Shown here: positions 1-13,074 of the stretch, piece by piece
How positions within the stretch are numbered: the stretch's first letter is position 1
Layout: each line of letters begins with the position of its first letter
Assembly (NCBI RefSeq): GCF_964355755.1
Contig: NC_092673.1
Location: 20,837,001 to 20,901,000 of the forward strand
DNA from: Antedon mediterranea
Taxonomy: Eukaryota > Echinodermata > Crinoidea > Comatulida > Antedonidae
Length of the DNA stretch: 64,000 bases
Direction: 5' to 3'
Notes under the pieces: model-generated
Told to the model about the DNA's origin: nothing
The model's input: the letters and a program-made list of their open reading frames with translations, nothing else
The model's database searches: none
Program-made: the position numbers and the translations under genes

Positions 1-819
1 TTTTACAATTTTTTGCTAGATCATCTGAGGTGTTTTTTAGACGTTTTAATCCTAAAAATACTCTAGTCTTATTTCAGGTTTATTTATTTTAATTTTATAT
101 ATGTACACTACGTAGACTTTCCCCAAGTCTCTAGTTATTATGTCCAGTCGTCGGGCGTTTTTATTTTTGTATGCAAAGTTCAAGTATTGTACGTATGAAA
201 CGGCATACAGTGTATGTGCCAAAATATTATCTTTACCAATTTTTCAAGTTTACATCACTTTATTGTCAAAATGTAAAATAATAATAATTATATTGCTCAA
301 CTTAGTATTTGACAAAAGACTAAATAAAATTTGATTCGCAGTGTATTATAAACTTGTATACAACACATGCTATTAATAAAACAGTCATCTACTGTGGCAG
401 CTATAGCAACTAAAAGTAATAATTATATTTCAGTTCTGTCTCAATAGTAGAAAGGATAAATGACAAATGTACTACAATATGTCATTGTTGTTCTATTATT
501 CCCATTAACAATAGAAGGTAAATAGCATGTGCCAAGCTACATGGCTTCTAAAATTTCCCTAAAATACCTACAAAAACAAATTTACTCAAGACTATCTAGT
601 GTTTGTATTTCAAGTTTTCAAATCTATATTTAGATACTGTATTTTTCAAAGCTGTAGGAATAGAGTGACTTAAATACAACCACTGGGTCTCTCTACAAAC
701 TCATCTCTCTTCAGAAGATCCTGCATGTACTGTATCCTCTAATTTTATACATTCTTTTGTATAATTATATAATATATTGTAGATGAAAATCCCACATTTT
801 TTATTGTACAGTCAACTCT

Positions 820-1035
820 ACCAATACCAGACACCCTTGGGTTGGCCTTAATAGTGTACTGTATGTCAGCTCTCTCAATACCAGACACCCTTGGGTTGGC
901 CTTAATAGTGTACTGTATGTCAGCTCTCTCAATACCAGACACTCTTGGGTTGGCCTTAATAGTGTACTGTATGTCAGCTCTCTCAATACCAGACACCCTT
1001 GGGTTGGCCTTAATAGTGTACTGTATGTCCAGTTT
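820..1035. repeat. 54-bp tandem repeat, four copies
   Basis: Four near-identical units, each carrying CAATACCAGACACCCTTGGG and AGTGTACTGTATGTCAGCTC, with starts near 821, 876, 930 and 984. The units derive from the left end of the surrounding element. They create long repetitive ORFs on both strands because 54 is a multiple of three. Confidence 0.9.
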
Positions 1036-1218
1036 TCTGGAAATTCTGGTATTCAGAATATGTTTTTAATGGTACAGTATTATTTATTTTATTTATTCTT
1101 TCTTTTGACTAGATTGCATTTTCAGTAATGCAGTACTGCTTTCCAAAATGGTCCAGTTATAAGTTTTAAAGTAAATAAAAAGTATAAAATATTATATATA
1201 AATACATAGTAGGCCTAA

Positions 1219-1853
1219 TTTAAAGACCCCTTCCCTGCAATTTTGGACGTTTTTTGGAAAATAATACATATATATCACTTTAAAAACATTAAACCATGTC
1301 ATTTCTTGTCTTAAATGTACGTTTTATGGTAAATTATGATAAAAAGTGAGAAACAATGCACTACCTAAGTAGCTCGCGGCCATCGACCTCTCGTGGACGG
1401 TCTTAGGCCTAGCCTAGCTAGGCTTAGTTTTGTAGGCCTAGCTGGTAAACATCGGTAAAGTACGAACATCATACGCTAGCTATATACCTAGCCTGACGTT
1501 GTATAGTTGCTGCATTAATTGTCTTTCTATTTTTGCCAGACTCCGTTAATACAAATTGGGGAAAACCCGGTATTTTCGCTGAAAAGTTAGGAGTCTTCCA
1601 TTTGTTTTGGCCTCACGATCGATCGAAAAGTGGGCGAATTACAGGTGAAAAACAAAAATATCAATCCGCGCGAAATGCATTTTGGGATTTATAGCGGGCC
1701 GCTATAATTATTAGAATCGACTTTTTTTTTCACATTTTTAACCGTTTAAAGAGGAAAAAAGTTATCGCAATAGGACCATATAGTATTATTTTTACATTAA
1801 ATATAGTTTGTGATCTTAAATTAGATATAAAAAACGTAGGGAAGGGGGCTTTA
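1219..1853. mobile_element. Nested inverted-repeat element with TTTAAAGACCCCTTCCCT ends
   Basis: The left end TTTAAAGACCCCTTCCCT is mirrored at the right by AGGGAAGGGGGCTTTAAA. It lies inside the 809-2019 element, so it inserted later. The middle (1370-1700) is less AT-rich than its surroundings. A right-end fragment of the same family lies at 26608-26695. Confidence 0.65.
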
Positions 1854-2168
1854 AAAGATAATGTATATACATATACACAGAACAGTTAAAAACAAATAAA
1901 AATAAAAAATGTAGGATCACTTTAATGAATTTGGGACCTAGTTTGAGTTGGTGTGGTGTGAGAGAGTGTTTTTTTGGTTTCCAGATTTGGTTGGTTTCCG
2001 GTATTGGCAGAGTTGACTGTATAATTTTTCACTTTGATAGCATAATTAAATGTATTGTATATGCACAAGCACTTTGTCCGTAACCCACAAATATGTTACA
2101 TAAATGCATTGCATTATAAAATGTGTATTAGTATTAATACTGTGACAGATTTAAAATTGTAAGTATAC

Positions 2169-5100
2169 CTGGTAGAGAACTGCAGAGTGTCCATAACGTT
2201 GGAGAGGTGTTGAAGAATCAATGGGTATAACAGATTCACTCGATGTATCTAGATCATACCTAGAATAAGATCAATTACTTAGTGAGGCAGAACACTAAAG
2301 GCCAATTAACACAGATGAGCGGTAGCGGTAATACAAATATAGAACCTATGTTATTCCTTATGACCATTTACCCCCAATGAGGAGTGGACGGGCGGTTTCT
2401 GCTCAGGATAGATACAGATTCTGCGGTTTTCTGATTAACGTTACCGTTCATCTGTGTAAATTTGCCTTAATACTGAAAATGCTTTCTGAAAACGCATTTT
2501 GAAAATCATACTTTCTAAGACATTTTTGAAGAGGAAAGAGGTGTTAGCTTTTTGGAAAATGTAAATTTATTTTTATAATTTTTTTTTTTGAAGTGGTAGA
2601 AGTGGGTTTTTTAGAGTTTATTAAACTTTCACCCGATATAAAAAACACTCAACTAAACGATTAACTTTACACTTTAGCTGTTATTCAAACTCATTCATGC
2701 AAACCATATTCTAATCTCATAAATCACTTTATAATATTATCAGTTTTTATCACAAAAAGTTATATTAAGTCATTTGAAACAGGCTATTGTTGGATGATCC
2801 AAGTAAAGCTAGTCACAAGAATATCTAAACAAATTCAACAATAAATATCACTATACCAACTCTTCCTGGACTGGCCTAATATGTCTGGTTTTTAAGAAAT
2901 TCTGGTGTTCTGAATGTATTTTAATGGGAAAAAACAATTGGTACATTTTAAAAGTCTGGTTTTTGGTCAAGTATATATTATTTATTTATATTGGGCGACA
3001 TCTTCAGTCGCAGACTGGTCTCCCAGAGGGCCCAGTTACGATCATGATCAGTGGCTGTTCTTTAAAGTGCACATAAGCTAGATGTGTACTCTGGACCTAC
3101 GGTTTACAGTGCTTATACGAGAAGGATCGTTCCATCACCAGAACCATGGAGCGACTGAGCCTATATTGTATTGTATTAATGTAATTGTAAATGTATCATT
3201 AATACTTACTGTACTACTGTTGTATATTGTTCATTATCAAACATGAATCCACTTATGCTCCATAGATACCCATTGTCAATGACAACAGCATGTGATGATC
3301 TACCAGGAAGTGATGAATCTTTGATGGTCCACATACCTTCTGATAACTCTGTGTTACAATCAATACCTGGCACATACATTTTAAAATATTATTTTAAAGC
3401 ACACTTACAATATTTTATAGCCTAAAATTATTAATGAATTCCTTAATAAACAAGAACATTTGATTTTATTTATTTGGTTCAAAACATTATTAAACAAAGG
3501 CAAATTTGTAGCTATACATTCAACAGGATACCTCTAAAATGCCTTCATAAAGAAATTATTTTGGTATGTTGGGTTTCTCCTACTTGGGAGAAGGGGTATT
3601 CAATATGTTGTATGCATTCGATTTGTATCACTCCACTCAGAGAGAAATAGGCCAATGTTAGTTTATCCTGGTAACCTAGCCACAAAATAGACTGAAATAT
3701 CATATCAGCAAGAATGTGTGAAATATTAATTTAACAAATGTGTACCTTTATATCCAGGAGAACATTCGCAACTGGTGTTACAAATGCCATTACTACTGCA
3801 ATTTAATGGACATAGTTCAAGACTACAGCTGTCACTATACCAACCAGAGTGGCAATTACATTTTAAGTCCGCACTACAGTCACCGTGATCAGAACAATCA
3901 GACAGACAGGTGTTAACACTGAAAGTGAAGAATAGTGAATGTTTTTATTAAGCCAATTCAAAACCACAACTCTCTCAACATCAGACTCGCCGCATTCATT
4001 GAATAAAATTTCCCCAAAGCTAGGCTCTCACATCAAAAAGTCTCTCAAGATCAGATTGACTGATGCAGGAATTCAAATCAAATCATTAAGGATGTATTGT
4101 CCCCGAAAATCATGGAAGAGTAAAGATTTATAAAATCAGACTTTAAATAGGCCATTTTAATAAAGTTATTCACCTCCATAAAAAAACGAAAAATAAATAA
4201 CGATTACCCTTCATAAAAACATATTAACTAAACAGTTAAACTTCAAAAACCTATTGACTTCCAGTCTAGTATTTTTTTGCGTTAAATTACAGTTTTTTCA
4301 GTTAAATAATTTTGTTTTCGATCAAATTTTTGGTCAAAGTGAATAACTTTTATGTGACTTTAAAATGGCAAATTCAAAAAAAAAATTAACAAAAATATTT
4401 TTTTAGGACAATATATCTTTAACACCAATTTAATATTTTAAGTTATTTTATAATTAACATTTATTACAAGAAGGAAGTTCATATAAAATATTTAATATAT
4501 TTCTAGAAAGTTTTACATAGTAGGATGTTTGTACTTCAACTGAATGTGGGTGTACTTTGCATTCTCATCCATATTAAAAACAGCATACTTTCATAATAAC
4601 AAAATGAAGAAGTAATGTTTACATTATGCATCTACCTCTCAATTATACTTTCTATTTAAAATTCTTCGAATTTATATAATTTCATATTATAACTCAAGTA
4701 CTCTCACTTGTACTGATGAAAGGCTAGTATTGACCGAAAGATTTTCTTTCAATAAGGAAAGTTTCTTGTCATCCTATAATGCAATATTATAAAAACTGAG
4801 GCTCTGTCTACACTATCAAACATTATGTGACAAAAAAATGTGATATGGGCATGATGATGTCGTATCACTACCATATTTGGGCACAGAGCTTTAACAATTT
4901 AGTTCAATTCAAACAATTCAAAAGGAAGTACACTGACTGTAAATATTAATATTATCTGAGAGAAGTGTGATGTGCCCAAATATGGTAGAGATATGACATC
5001 ATCATGCCCATATACATTATATCACATTTTGTCACATACAGTTAGTTTGAATGTAGACAGAGCTTTTATTTGTGATGTGCCCAACATGTGCAGTAGACAT

Positions 5101-8100
5101 CATCATGTCCATATGGGCACCTCACTTTTTTTGTCAAACTAGTCTGATAATGTAGACAGAGCTTTTATTTGTGATGTGCCCAACATGTGCAGTAGACATC
5201 ATCATGTCCATATGGGCACCTCACTTTTTTTGTCAAACTAGTCTGATAGTGTAGACAGAGCTTTTATTTGTGATGTGCCCAAATATGTCAGTGATGCAGT
5301 AGACATCATCATGTCCATATATGGGCACATCACATTTTTTGTCAAACTAGTCTGATAGTGTAGACAGAGCTTTAAAATGCAGTCTCACTGTTCCTCACAT
5401 TTTATCAAATCTCTTTTACTGTAGACATATTTGATTCAAGAAAAGTAACAATTTTTATCTATTTTTAGCAAAAAAATGAAGTTAATAACGTTTTCCTAAT
5501 ACTTGTGTCAGTATTATATATATTATAGAGCAACTCTATATACAAAATTCTTTTAAAGTTGACACAGTATTTGATTCAAGAAAAGTAGTAATTTTTTTGA
5601 TATATTTTTATCATTAACTAGAAGTTTGTGAATGTTTCCTATTATACCTGTGTACGTATGATATATCAAAGAGCAACTGTATATTAAAAATTCTTATAAA
5701 GTTTACACTGTATTTGATTTAGGAAAAGTAACAATTTTGATCTATTTTTAGAAAAAATTAAGTTTACAGTACGAATGTCGTTTTCATAATACCATGTCAT
5801 TATGATATATCATAGACCAACTCTATATTAAAAATTCTTCTAAAGCTGACACAGTAAAATTTGATTCAAGAAAAGTAGCAATTTTGATCTATTTTTATCA
5901 TGAACTACTGTAGAAGTTTGTGAATGTCATTTTCATATTACCTGCTTATGTATAATATATCATAGAGCAAGCTATATAAAAATAATTCTAAAGCTGACAC
6001 TGTATTTGATTCAAGAAATTTTGATATATTTTTATACTTTTTTATATTCTGTGTCAGAATGATATCATAGAGCAACTTTATTATCAAAAATCCTGTTGAC
6101 ACAGAATTTGATTGAAGAAAATTAATAATTTTCATCTATTTTTATCATATCTGAAAGTTTATAAATGACGTTTTCATACCTGTATGATAAATTAAATCCC
6201 TCTAAAGTATATGCAGCATCACTATAAAAATGTAAATAAGCATATCCAGATGTAGCTCTCAGTTCATGTTCTACCTCTACATCTTGATGTTTTATAAGAC
6301 CACTGTGAACATAATTAATATTGATGAACACATTAATAAAACATTTCCTTAATAAAACTTTAAATTAGCCACCCCTATAGATTTTATTATAAATTTAAAT
6401 TATTCAGGTGGCTTCAGTTGCCTCTTAGGATATCAACAAAGTTTATAAAATTATCAATTATTAGTGGATTGAGATATGTACAACTATTAGGCCTCTCCTG
6501 AGTGATTTTAGTATGCTAAAGCCATATATCCCTTCAACTGTAACACTTATTTTAGACTATTTCAATCAATTTTTAAAAAGAAATTCAATAAAAAATGTCA
6601 TATGAGACAAATTAAAAATATGAAATGTCACAACAAATTTGCTTTAAATAGGGTAAAGGGTTTTTTCACAAAAATTTAAAATTCTTGATCAAGACAGAAC
6701 TAGATTACAAAATACTGTATACTGTGGATAAGCATTTAAATGACCAAGAAAATGAAATAAAAATAGGAAATATGATTGATGTCCATGGAAACCATATTTA
6801 TGATAATGAGGTATTATTATGAACCATTATGTTATTAAACTTGTTTGCAGAAAACAAATTATTTGTCTGAAGTCAAATCAGTTTCTATAAATTATATATT
6901 TCAGTTTCTTATGTTAAATTTATACAGTCAAACAAGAATGATTTCAATGAAAAAAAAACAATCCATTGACTTTTGTTGACTTTTTTCTTTAAATTACGAT
7001 TTTATTGGTAAATATTTTTGTTTACAATTCAATTTATGGTCTATATTATAGCAATATTCATTTACTGTATTGTAGCATATTCAACAACAAATTCAAGGTA
7101 TGTTGAATTTGTGCTGTAAGTTTGTTTAAAAAAACTTTATATTAAACAAAACAAAAATGTTTTCAAAGTATTTTTTAGAGGGGCTTTATCTTTTAAAGTT
7201 TAGTAAGTAAAACCAGGTGTCCATTAAAACAAGCAAGACAAAACAAGAGTCAATTCAACAGACATTACAAACTGCATTACTCAACGATTTAAAATAAACC
7301 ATGGGAGTTGAAGAACGTATTACTCACCTAAAGGCAGCTAATTGGGGAGAGAACACTGAGTCACCATCATACACATAGAGGTAATCCCAGCTACATTCTG
7401 TTGAGAAATCTTCTAGTTTCAAATCTATTGTTGACCCAATCCTTGGAAAATAAACAGGAGATTTATAATATAATAAGCAAACATTATAAATCCACACTTT
7501 TTTATACTTGTGTAATTTTGTTCTTTCATTGCAAATGTCATACGTGCAGAGAAACAATAAACACAAATAAGGGTAGAGTACTGCACTGCATTTAAATTGT
7601 TCAAATCTATTGTTGACCAAATAATTGGAAAATAATCAAAATAAGAACAGGAGATTTATAATAAGCAAAAATTATAAATGCACACGTTTTACTACCTAGT
7701 ATAATTTTGTTCTTTCATTATTGTAAATTTTATGTGTGTGCAGAGAAACAATAAACACAAATAAGGGTAGAGTACTGCACTGCATTTAAATTGTTCAAAT
7801 CTATTGTTTTGTATTGTACTGTGACCAAATTATTGGAAAATAATCAATAAAAACAGAATATTCTAAATTATAATAAGCAAAAATTATAAATAGAATGGTA
7901 GTACTATGCTGCATTTAAATCTTCTACTTTCATTTAAATCAATTTTTTAATCATTGAAAAATAATCCACAAAAATAGGAGATACTGTATACCTATGCAGA
8001 AATTCTAAATGCAAGAAAATATAAATATACAATCAAATCGACAAAAAAATATCAAAATACTGGATAGAAAATTCCAATCATGAACGAATTAGTTTGGACC

Positions 8101-11100
8101 TACAGAACATTAGTTTTAGTATGATAGCGTCTTCATGATGCACCACTCGATGCTTTGCGGCTATCATGTCAAAGAGTCACTCTGTCCACGCTCACAAACA
8201 CATGCATACAGTAGATGAGTGTTACTGTAGCCCATGGAGGTGGTATAAATGCCTCTACAAGTATGTAACTTCATATTCTAAAGCTGCATAGTCGCTAGTG
8301 CCGTAGTACAAACTACACTGTTATGTACAGTACAGTACTAGGAGAGTCTTCTTAAGCTCTGTCTACACTATCAAACTAGTTTCACAAAACATGTGTGATG
8401 TTCCTAGTAACATGATGTCATCGTGTACATGGGAACATCACATTTTTTTGTCACATAAATTTTGATAGAGCTTTATAGTATACAGGCTTCTCCACTTTAC
8501 AATCCCATAATTTTTGTATTTGCATCAAAAAATGTTTATACATGAACAATTCTAAGCAGTACTTTTCAATTTTTTTTTTTTTTATACTGATCTGTACGTA
8601 CTTTCCACTATCTAACAACCAGGTGCATTTACTGTTTGTAGAGTAAACATCTAGAGATTCATGAATGTAACCAGATGTAGAATTCAATCTAAAAAAAATA
8701 AAAAGAATAGCATTTTAATTTGTAAATTGAACAATAGTTATGGTAACATTAATATTTATTTGTTTCCCAATGCATAATAATAATATGCTAAAATACCAAA
8801 AAGAATCTGCAATCATTCCATAGAGTAAAACAAAACAAAAATGAGCAAGAGAAATTCTAAACTGCCCAGCGCTGATACTGTAAAATCGAAAAATAAATAA
8901 AATTGTGATATATGTATAAATTATAATTATATAAAGACATTTTGCTATTGAATATCCAATCAATGACATGTTACTGTAATTAATACATTTTTTCAGGGAA
9001 CTTTTCCCCAGAGAATTTATAAAATTCATGGATAGCACTTGAAATGAAGAACAATCAAATATAGCAATCCACAAACAAACTGTATCACATAGCTGTTTTG
9101 TTTACTTGTATCATAACAAGATGTAAAGCTATGAATGTTTATCTAAAAAAGTCAAATGATGGCAAGGAATTATGTCAATAAACAACAACTTTATGCTTTC
9201 CTTAATGCTACATGTTAATGTGCATATCATTATCAGTTTAAAAAAAAATGTTTGACCTACATAAACATTGATAAATGTTCAGAAATATATGCAAATTTAG
9301 CTTTCAATATTATGTGGATATAATTGATTTTGCGTTGACCTATATTACTAAAGTAGTTTCATGTTTTTTAATTACCGTAATAGTGCAAGTCAGTAGAAAC
9401 AGTACTGTAGACCCAACTGTACTATACTGTACATTACTGTACATACTGCCAAAGTATGGCATATTTGCTGTTTAAGAATATTAATGGACCTACTGTAACA
9501 TAACATGTACAGTAATTAAGAATATTAAAATGTTATTCATACACAAACAATATTTACGGTCAAAAATATTTATTTTGTAAAACATAATTTAACATGAATT
9601 TCAACAGTAAATTATATTCATCTCTGCTTGTCAATACGATATTTTTTATTTATTATTTTGTCCTTTTTGCTAAATAAATTAAATGAAAAAATATAATATT
9701 TGTTTTGAGGTTTCTATGGGTACTGTTGCCATACAGTACAGTCCTGTCCCATAATAATGATAACAACTGAATCACAAATGCAATTATTTTTACGGTAATG
9801 AACAATATTCAAATATCTGCTGTACGATTAATAATAAATATTGTTAATGTTAATGTATTAGTTAATTACCAATTGACTTTCTCTAGAAATAGTAATTCAT
9901 TTATTCTTGCATGAGGTTCAAACCCGCGATCTCTATAATTAGGTTTATAATTGAAGAATAGAAACATAACAGTTACTACCAAAATGTACATTTTTAGATC
10001 TCCAAAACAGAAAGTTCTACTCCACATATATTAATCCAGTAAATAGTATTTATGTGTAATACTTTATACTACATCTAGAATATTCTTTTTTAGCTTCAAC
10101 ACTGTAGCTTAGCTACCATAAGCATTAGTTTATAACTATGCATACTCTTACTAAGAAATATTTTTACTTGACGTTTGAATGTCATTCAATCAATTAAAAT
10201 GTTTGTGTCATTGTTGAAGGTACAATACAATAAATCAAATAACAATACTATGATGATATTGATAGTTTACAATTTGCTGTGTGGGTGTTTTCATGGATAT
10301 ACAGGCATGGTACTTCAAAAACAGCTTTCAATACAACATGAATATCGTCCAGCATGTTAAGGCTCTCTATCCATACTAAATAGGGGAAAATCATACTTTT
10401 AATGTCACCTTTTTTTTTTGTTCTCTTTCCCACCCTCTTTCCCCGTTTTATCTAATATTATTATTTGGATGAAAATATTTTCTGAAATAAAATGATCAAT
10501 CACAAATTGAACTATGGATGTTCAGGGTAGAGAGATTTTAATCTAAAAAATGTATTTTTCAGTAAATAATATAATTTTAATATTGTACAAATTACAGTAC
10601 AATTCCAAGGAATTGAGACTGTGCCTCTGATTTAAAAGAGATACAATAAAAGTTCAGTTCAGTTCTGACTGGTGATTGTTGAAAACTGTGTTATTAGTAA
10701 TTAACCGAGAGAAGAAGTACAGGTTATCTGTTGATAAATCAACAACTTATATAAATGGACTTTGTACTGTACCCTGTTATAAATTGTGTCAACAACCATG
10801 CACACTCAATCATATATTTATTGTGCAATTCATAATTAATATAACAAACTAAAATTATTTTCTTAAAGTAAAATAAAAGCAATATACAACTATATAACAG
10901 AAGGTGGAATTAATCTGTATACTGTAGATATTAACAATCACACATGTTTGTCCCAAAATTTTGAAAACATCTTTATAGCAGGGCCGTACAACCTGACCAT
11001 TTTTTCACAGAGAGGCCTTTGAAAACCATGTGGCCTTGCGACAACAACCTTACCACTTTATTTCTTGTGGCTTCAGTACAACTATAACTCACATGATGGA

Positions 11101-13074
11101 AGACTAATAATAAATGGTTTGAAAATGCCTTTACTCAATCAAACAATGTTTAATTATTTTGGAGAGAGGTTTGCTTACAGGCTTGTCTTCGGGGAACCAA
11201 TTGTGGCATCAAATTAATTTGTAAATGAGATAATAAATGAGTTTTTTTTAGTGTTTATATTGTATGAATGAATATCATTAAGTAAAATTGGACACTCAGC
11301 AAACATATTCCATTTTCACATTCCCAAACAGAATCAAATAATAAATTATGTTTCAAAACTACAGGTACAATAGTACTTTCATTAATTAAGTGGTTAAGGT
11401 TATTTAAGGGCAGTTGCTTTTCTTTTACCAAGTATGAATAATTTCGATATTAAGTGAGCCAAATCCATTATAAGCTAAACGTTAGTCATTTGACGAACCT
11501 ACTGTAGTGACGATGGTGCTTTTACTTATTAAATAGTCAACATAGTATCTTCCTTTATTTGATGTCATCAACAATCAATATAGCTTATACTGTAATAATC
11601 ATAATTTCCAGTCATTCATATGTAGTTATTGTTAAATTATGGCAATGTCTCAACAGAAACTGGTCACGAATGACTTTGCAAAGTTCACAGTTTGTTTGTT
11701 GAATTATAAAAAATATCAACTCATACACCTTTGCATTAATGTATAATCATACAGGGAAAAATTTCATTTTAAAATTTTGTTTAGCAATATTGCTAATCAA
11801 ACTGATTTTTGAGTCAAGAAACGTTTTTATTTTTTGCTACACAATTTTAGAAATGTGTAGCAATCAGGTTGTTTTGTATAGCTTTTTCCTATGCTACACT
11901 GGTGAAATTATCAAGCATCAATCAATTCATTAGGTTTTATGCAATGTATTGTAATCAGATATGAATGATGGCAACAAATGTATTTATACACAAAACTTAA
12001 AGACTTAACATGATTGAAAAATATTTTAAAAACCAAGAGAAAATGTAAAAAAGGATGTAATAATAGAGATCACCAGGTACTAGAGACAATGCTAGCATTA
12101 TTTACCTGTTATTAATTATTTTTACATAATGACATTGACATTGTACATAACTTCTTCCATTGTTTAAATTTTTAATTGACATAAATGAAGTGACATAAAA
12201 TGAAATTATGACAAGCAATTAACACCAACATATTATCAATCAAGTTCTTCAGCTGGTGTATAGTACTACTTTATTAGTTAGTATACTGAAGTAGTAGCAT
12301 TATTACTCAGTAGTAGTATGCAAGTAAAATCATTCAGTAGTCAAGCAATTTTTTACAGACTTATTTTCTTTTTTTAACAACTAAAACTGCCGAGTATTAA
12401 TTAAATTTGTTTAATTTGTGTGTGGTTAGGTCCGGATCCGTTAAGTCACTTTATTCAATCTAATATTAGCAATAAAGTCATCAACTTCCTGATTGTTGTC
12501 AGTGTTGACTATATTTATTAGTTTAACTTTAATAAATAGTATTAATTTCATAGTCCTTAGCTTAGGCTTTGATTTGTCAACTTGTAAACAATGTAAATAT
12601 GCCTGTATGTAGATACCTTTGTAGCTTAATATATATACTGGCCAAGCCTTTCCCTAACCTTTTAAATAAAATTATTAAATAATAAAATAAATATTAAATT
12701 TTAAAAAATAATATTTATATAATATAATACTAGTACTAGGAGTACCTAATTAAATACTCTGCTTTTTTTCAAATGCCACTACACGAGAAAGTTTAAAAGT
12801 AGACTGGAATTTAAAGCTAGGCCTAGGCTGACGAAGCCTACCTGTCTGTAGGCTAGTTCGTCAAGTTTACTTAACGACCCACCGAAGAAACCTACCTTAT
12901 CCTGCCACCACAATGATCACATTTATCACCTATCCAGCCTGGATTACATATGCAATTTCCCTCTGAACAAACACCGTTTAGACAATCGCCTTCAGTGTGA
13001 TTGCAGCTTTTGACAATGACATTAAATACTAAAGAAATATACAATAAACTTATACATATATGTTTTAAATACAT
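2169..13074 (-). CDS. ATRN: Attractin-like protein, N-terminal part (gene continues past the left edge)
   Basis: Seven coding exons read on the minus strand: 13074-12896, 8688-8602, 7441-7328, 6302-6180, 3918-3746, 3366-3210 and 2259-2169. All junctions are GT-AG and phases match, giving about 308 residues. The first exon opens with a hydrophobic signal peptide (MYLKHICISLLYISLVF) and then a Cys-rich EGF module ending CDHCGGRIR, the attractin signature before the CUB domain. Exons 2-4 form the CUB domain (CTWLLDSGK, ECSWDYLYVYDGDS, ATSGYAYLHFYSDAAY). Exon 5 holds further EGF modules. Exons 6-7 start the kelch propeller (SSHAVVIDNGYLW, QRYGHSAVLY). Attractins are large type I membrane or secreted glycoproteins; the rest of the propeller, the lectin-like, PSI and laminin-EGF domains and the membrane segment would lie to the left. 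Attractin versus attractin-like 1 cannot be decided here. Intron 1 exceeds 4 kb. Tandem repeats adjoin exons 3 and 4. Confidence 0.9.
2297..2470. mobile_element. Short inverted-repeat element (MITE), about 175 bp
   Basis: Left end AAGGCCAATTAACACAGATG, right end CATCTGTGTAAATTTGCCTT, with further inverted similarity inside (GCGGTAGCGGTAA / GTTACCGTTC). It ends 37 bp upstream of the attractin exon at 2259 (minus strand). Confidence 0.7.
2985..3165 (-). mobile_element. SINE fragment related to the copy at 24998
   Basis: Read on the minus strand it shares AAACCGTAGGTCCAG and the following GTACACAT with the tRNA-headed SINE at 24998-25260. The tRNA head is not seen here. Confidence 0.45.
4083..4432. 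mobile_element. MITE family B (AAGATGTATTGTCCCC ends), copy
   Basis: Begins GGATGTATTGTCCCCG and ends AGGACAATATATCTTTAA, an imperfect inverted pair. The interior has recurring blocks (GACTTCCAGTC, TTGGTCAAAGTGAATAACT) shared with copies near 16190, 17650, 17990, 20186, 30870, 37471, 39475 and 59051. It lies in the attractin intron next to exon 3918-3746. Confidence 0.7.
4799..5374. mobile_element. MITE family A, compound tandem of about four units
   Basis: Starts GCTCTGTCTACACTATCAAA and repeats GATGTGCCCAACATGTGCAG and AGACATCATCATGTCCATAT, each unit closing with GTAGACAGAGCTTT. Units near 5064, 5160 and 5262 are close copies, so the array grew by tandem duplication after insertion. In the attractin intron between exons 6302-6180 and 3918-3746. 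Confidence 0.8.
5391..6190. repeat. About 145-bp tandem repeat touching an attractin splice donor
   Basis: Six divergent units marked by TTTGATTCAAG and TAGAGCAACT, at about 5430, 5570, 5712, 5860, 6004 and 6108. Spacing is 140-148 bp, with the last unit shorter. The last unit runs through the donor of attractin exon 6302-6180. Some other units keep an AG-GTA at the equivalent position on the minus strand. Confidence 0.8.
7405..7920. repeat. Tandem duplication of the 5' end of an attractin exon plus intron
   Basis: CAAATCTATTGTTGACC in the exon (7420) recurs at 7602 and, in part, at 7796, each followed by TTGGAAAATAA and a shared 180-195 bp segment containing AGAGAAACAATAAACACAAA. The copies in the intron have lost the acceptor AG. 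Confidence 0.75.
8354..8473. mobile_element. MITE family A, copy
   Basis: AAGCTCTGTCTACACTATCA at the left is mirrored by TTTGATAGAGCTT at the right; the middle is a GTGATGTTCC / GGAACATCAC hairpin. It lies about 130 bp downstream of the donor of attractin exon 8688-8602. Confidence 0.8.
10560..10670 (+). mobile_element. Possible non-LTR retrotransposon 3' tail
   Basis: Ends GATACAATAAAAGTTCAGTT followed by a repeated CAGTTCAGTT, the simple tail common at LINE 3' ends. No coding part is attached. Confidence 0.35.
11745..11925. repeat. Interspersed repeat, copy 1 (copy 2 inverted at 27278)
   Basis: About 180 bp matched in reverse complement at 27278-27458, including GCTACACAATTTTAGAAATG and AATCAAACTGATTTTT. 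The class is unknown. Confidence 0.75.

Larger units (their letters stand above)
809..2019. mobile_element. 1.2 kb inverted-repeat DNA transposon derivative flanked by TA
   Basis: The left end CAGTCAACTCTACCAATACC is mirrored by the right end GGTATTGGCAGAGTTGACTG, with one mismatch, and both ends are bordered by TA. TA duplication is typical of Tc1/mariner and pogo superfamilies. No transposase ORF is visible. Inside are a 54-bp tandem repeat (820-1035) and a second inverted-repeat element (1219-1853), so it is a composite, non-autonomous copy. Confidence 0.7.
1..2168. other. Attractin intron, left flank
   Basis: No coding exon could be found here; the next kelch exon of the attractin-like gene probably lies beyond the edge. 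The stretch is mostly the TA-flanked inverted-repeat element at 809-2019. The short ORFs seen here are repeat-derived or chance. Confidence 0.5.
8689..12895. other. Attractin intron 1
   Basis: A 4.2 kb AT-rich intron. It holds a possible LINE 3' tail (10560-10670) and an interspersed repeat (11745-11925). No exon, RNA gene or long conserved ORF was seen. Confidence 0.6.

Noticed and set aside
842-1069. Repetitive ORFs on both strands (units ALIVYCMSALSIPDTLGL)
   Set aside because: Produced by the 54-bp tandem repeat, whose length is a multiple of three; no homology to a protein family.
8715-9074. 119-codon minus-strand ORF in attractin intron 1
   Set aside because: AT-rich, hydrophobic by composition, no recognisable domain, and lies in an intron of a well-supported gene.
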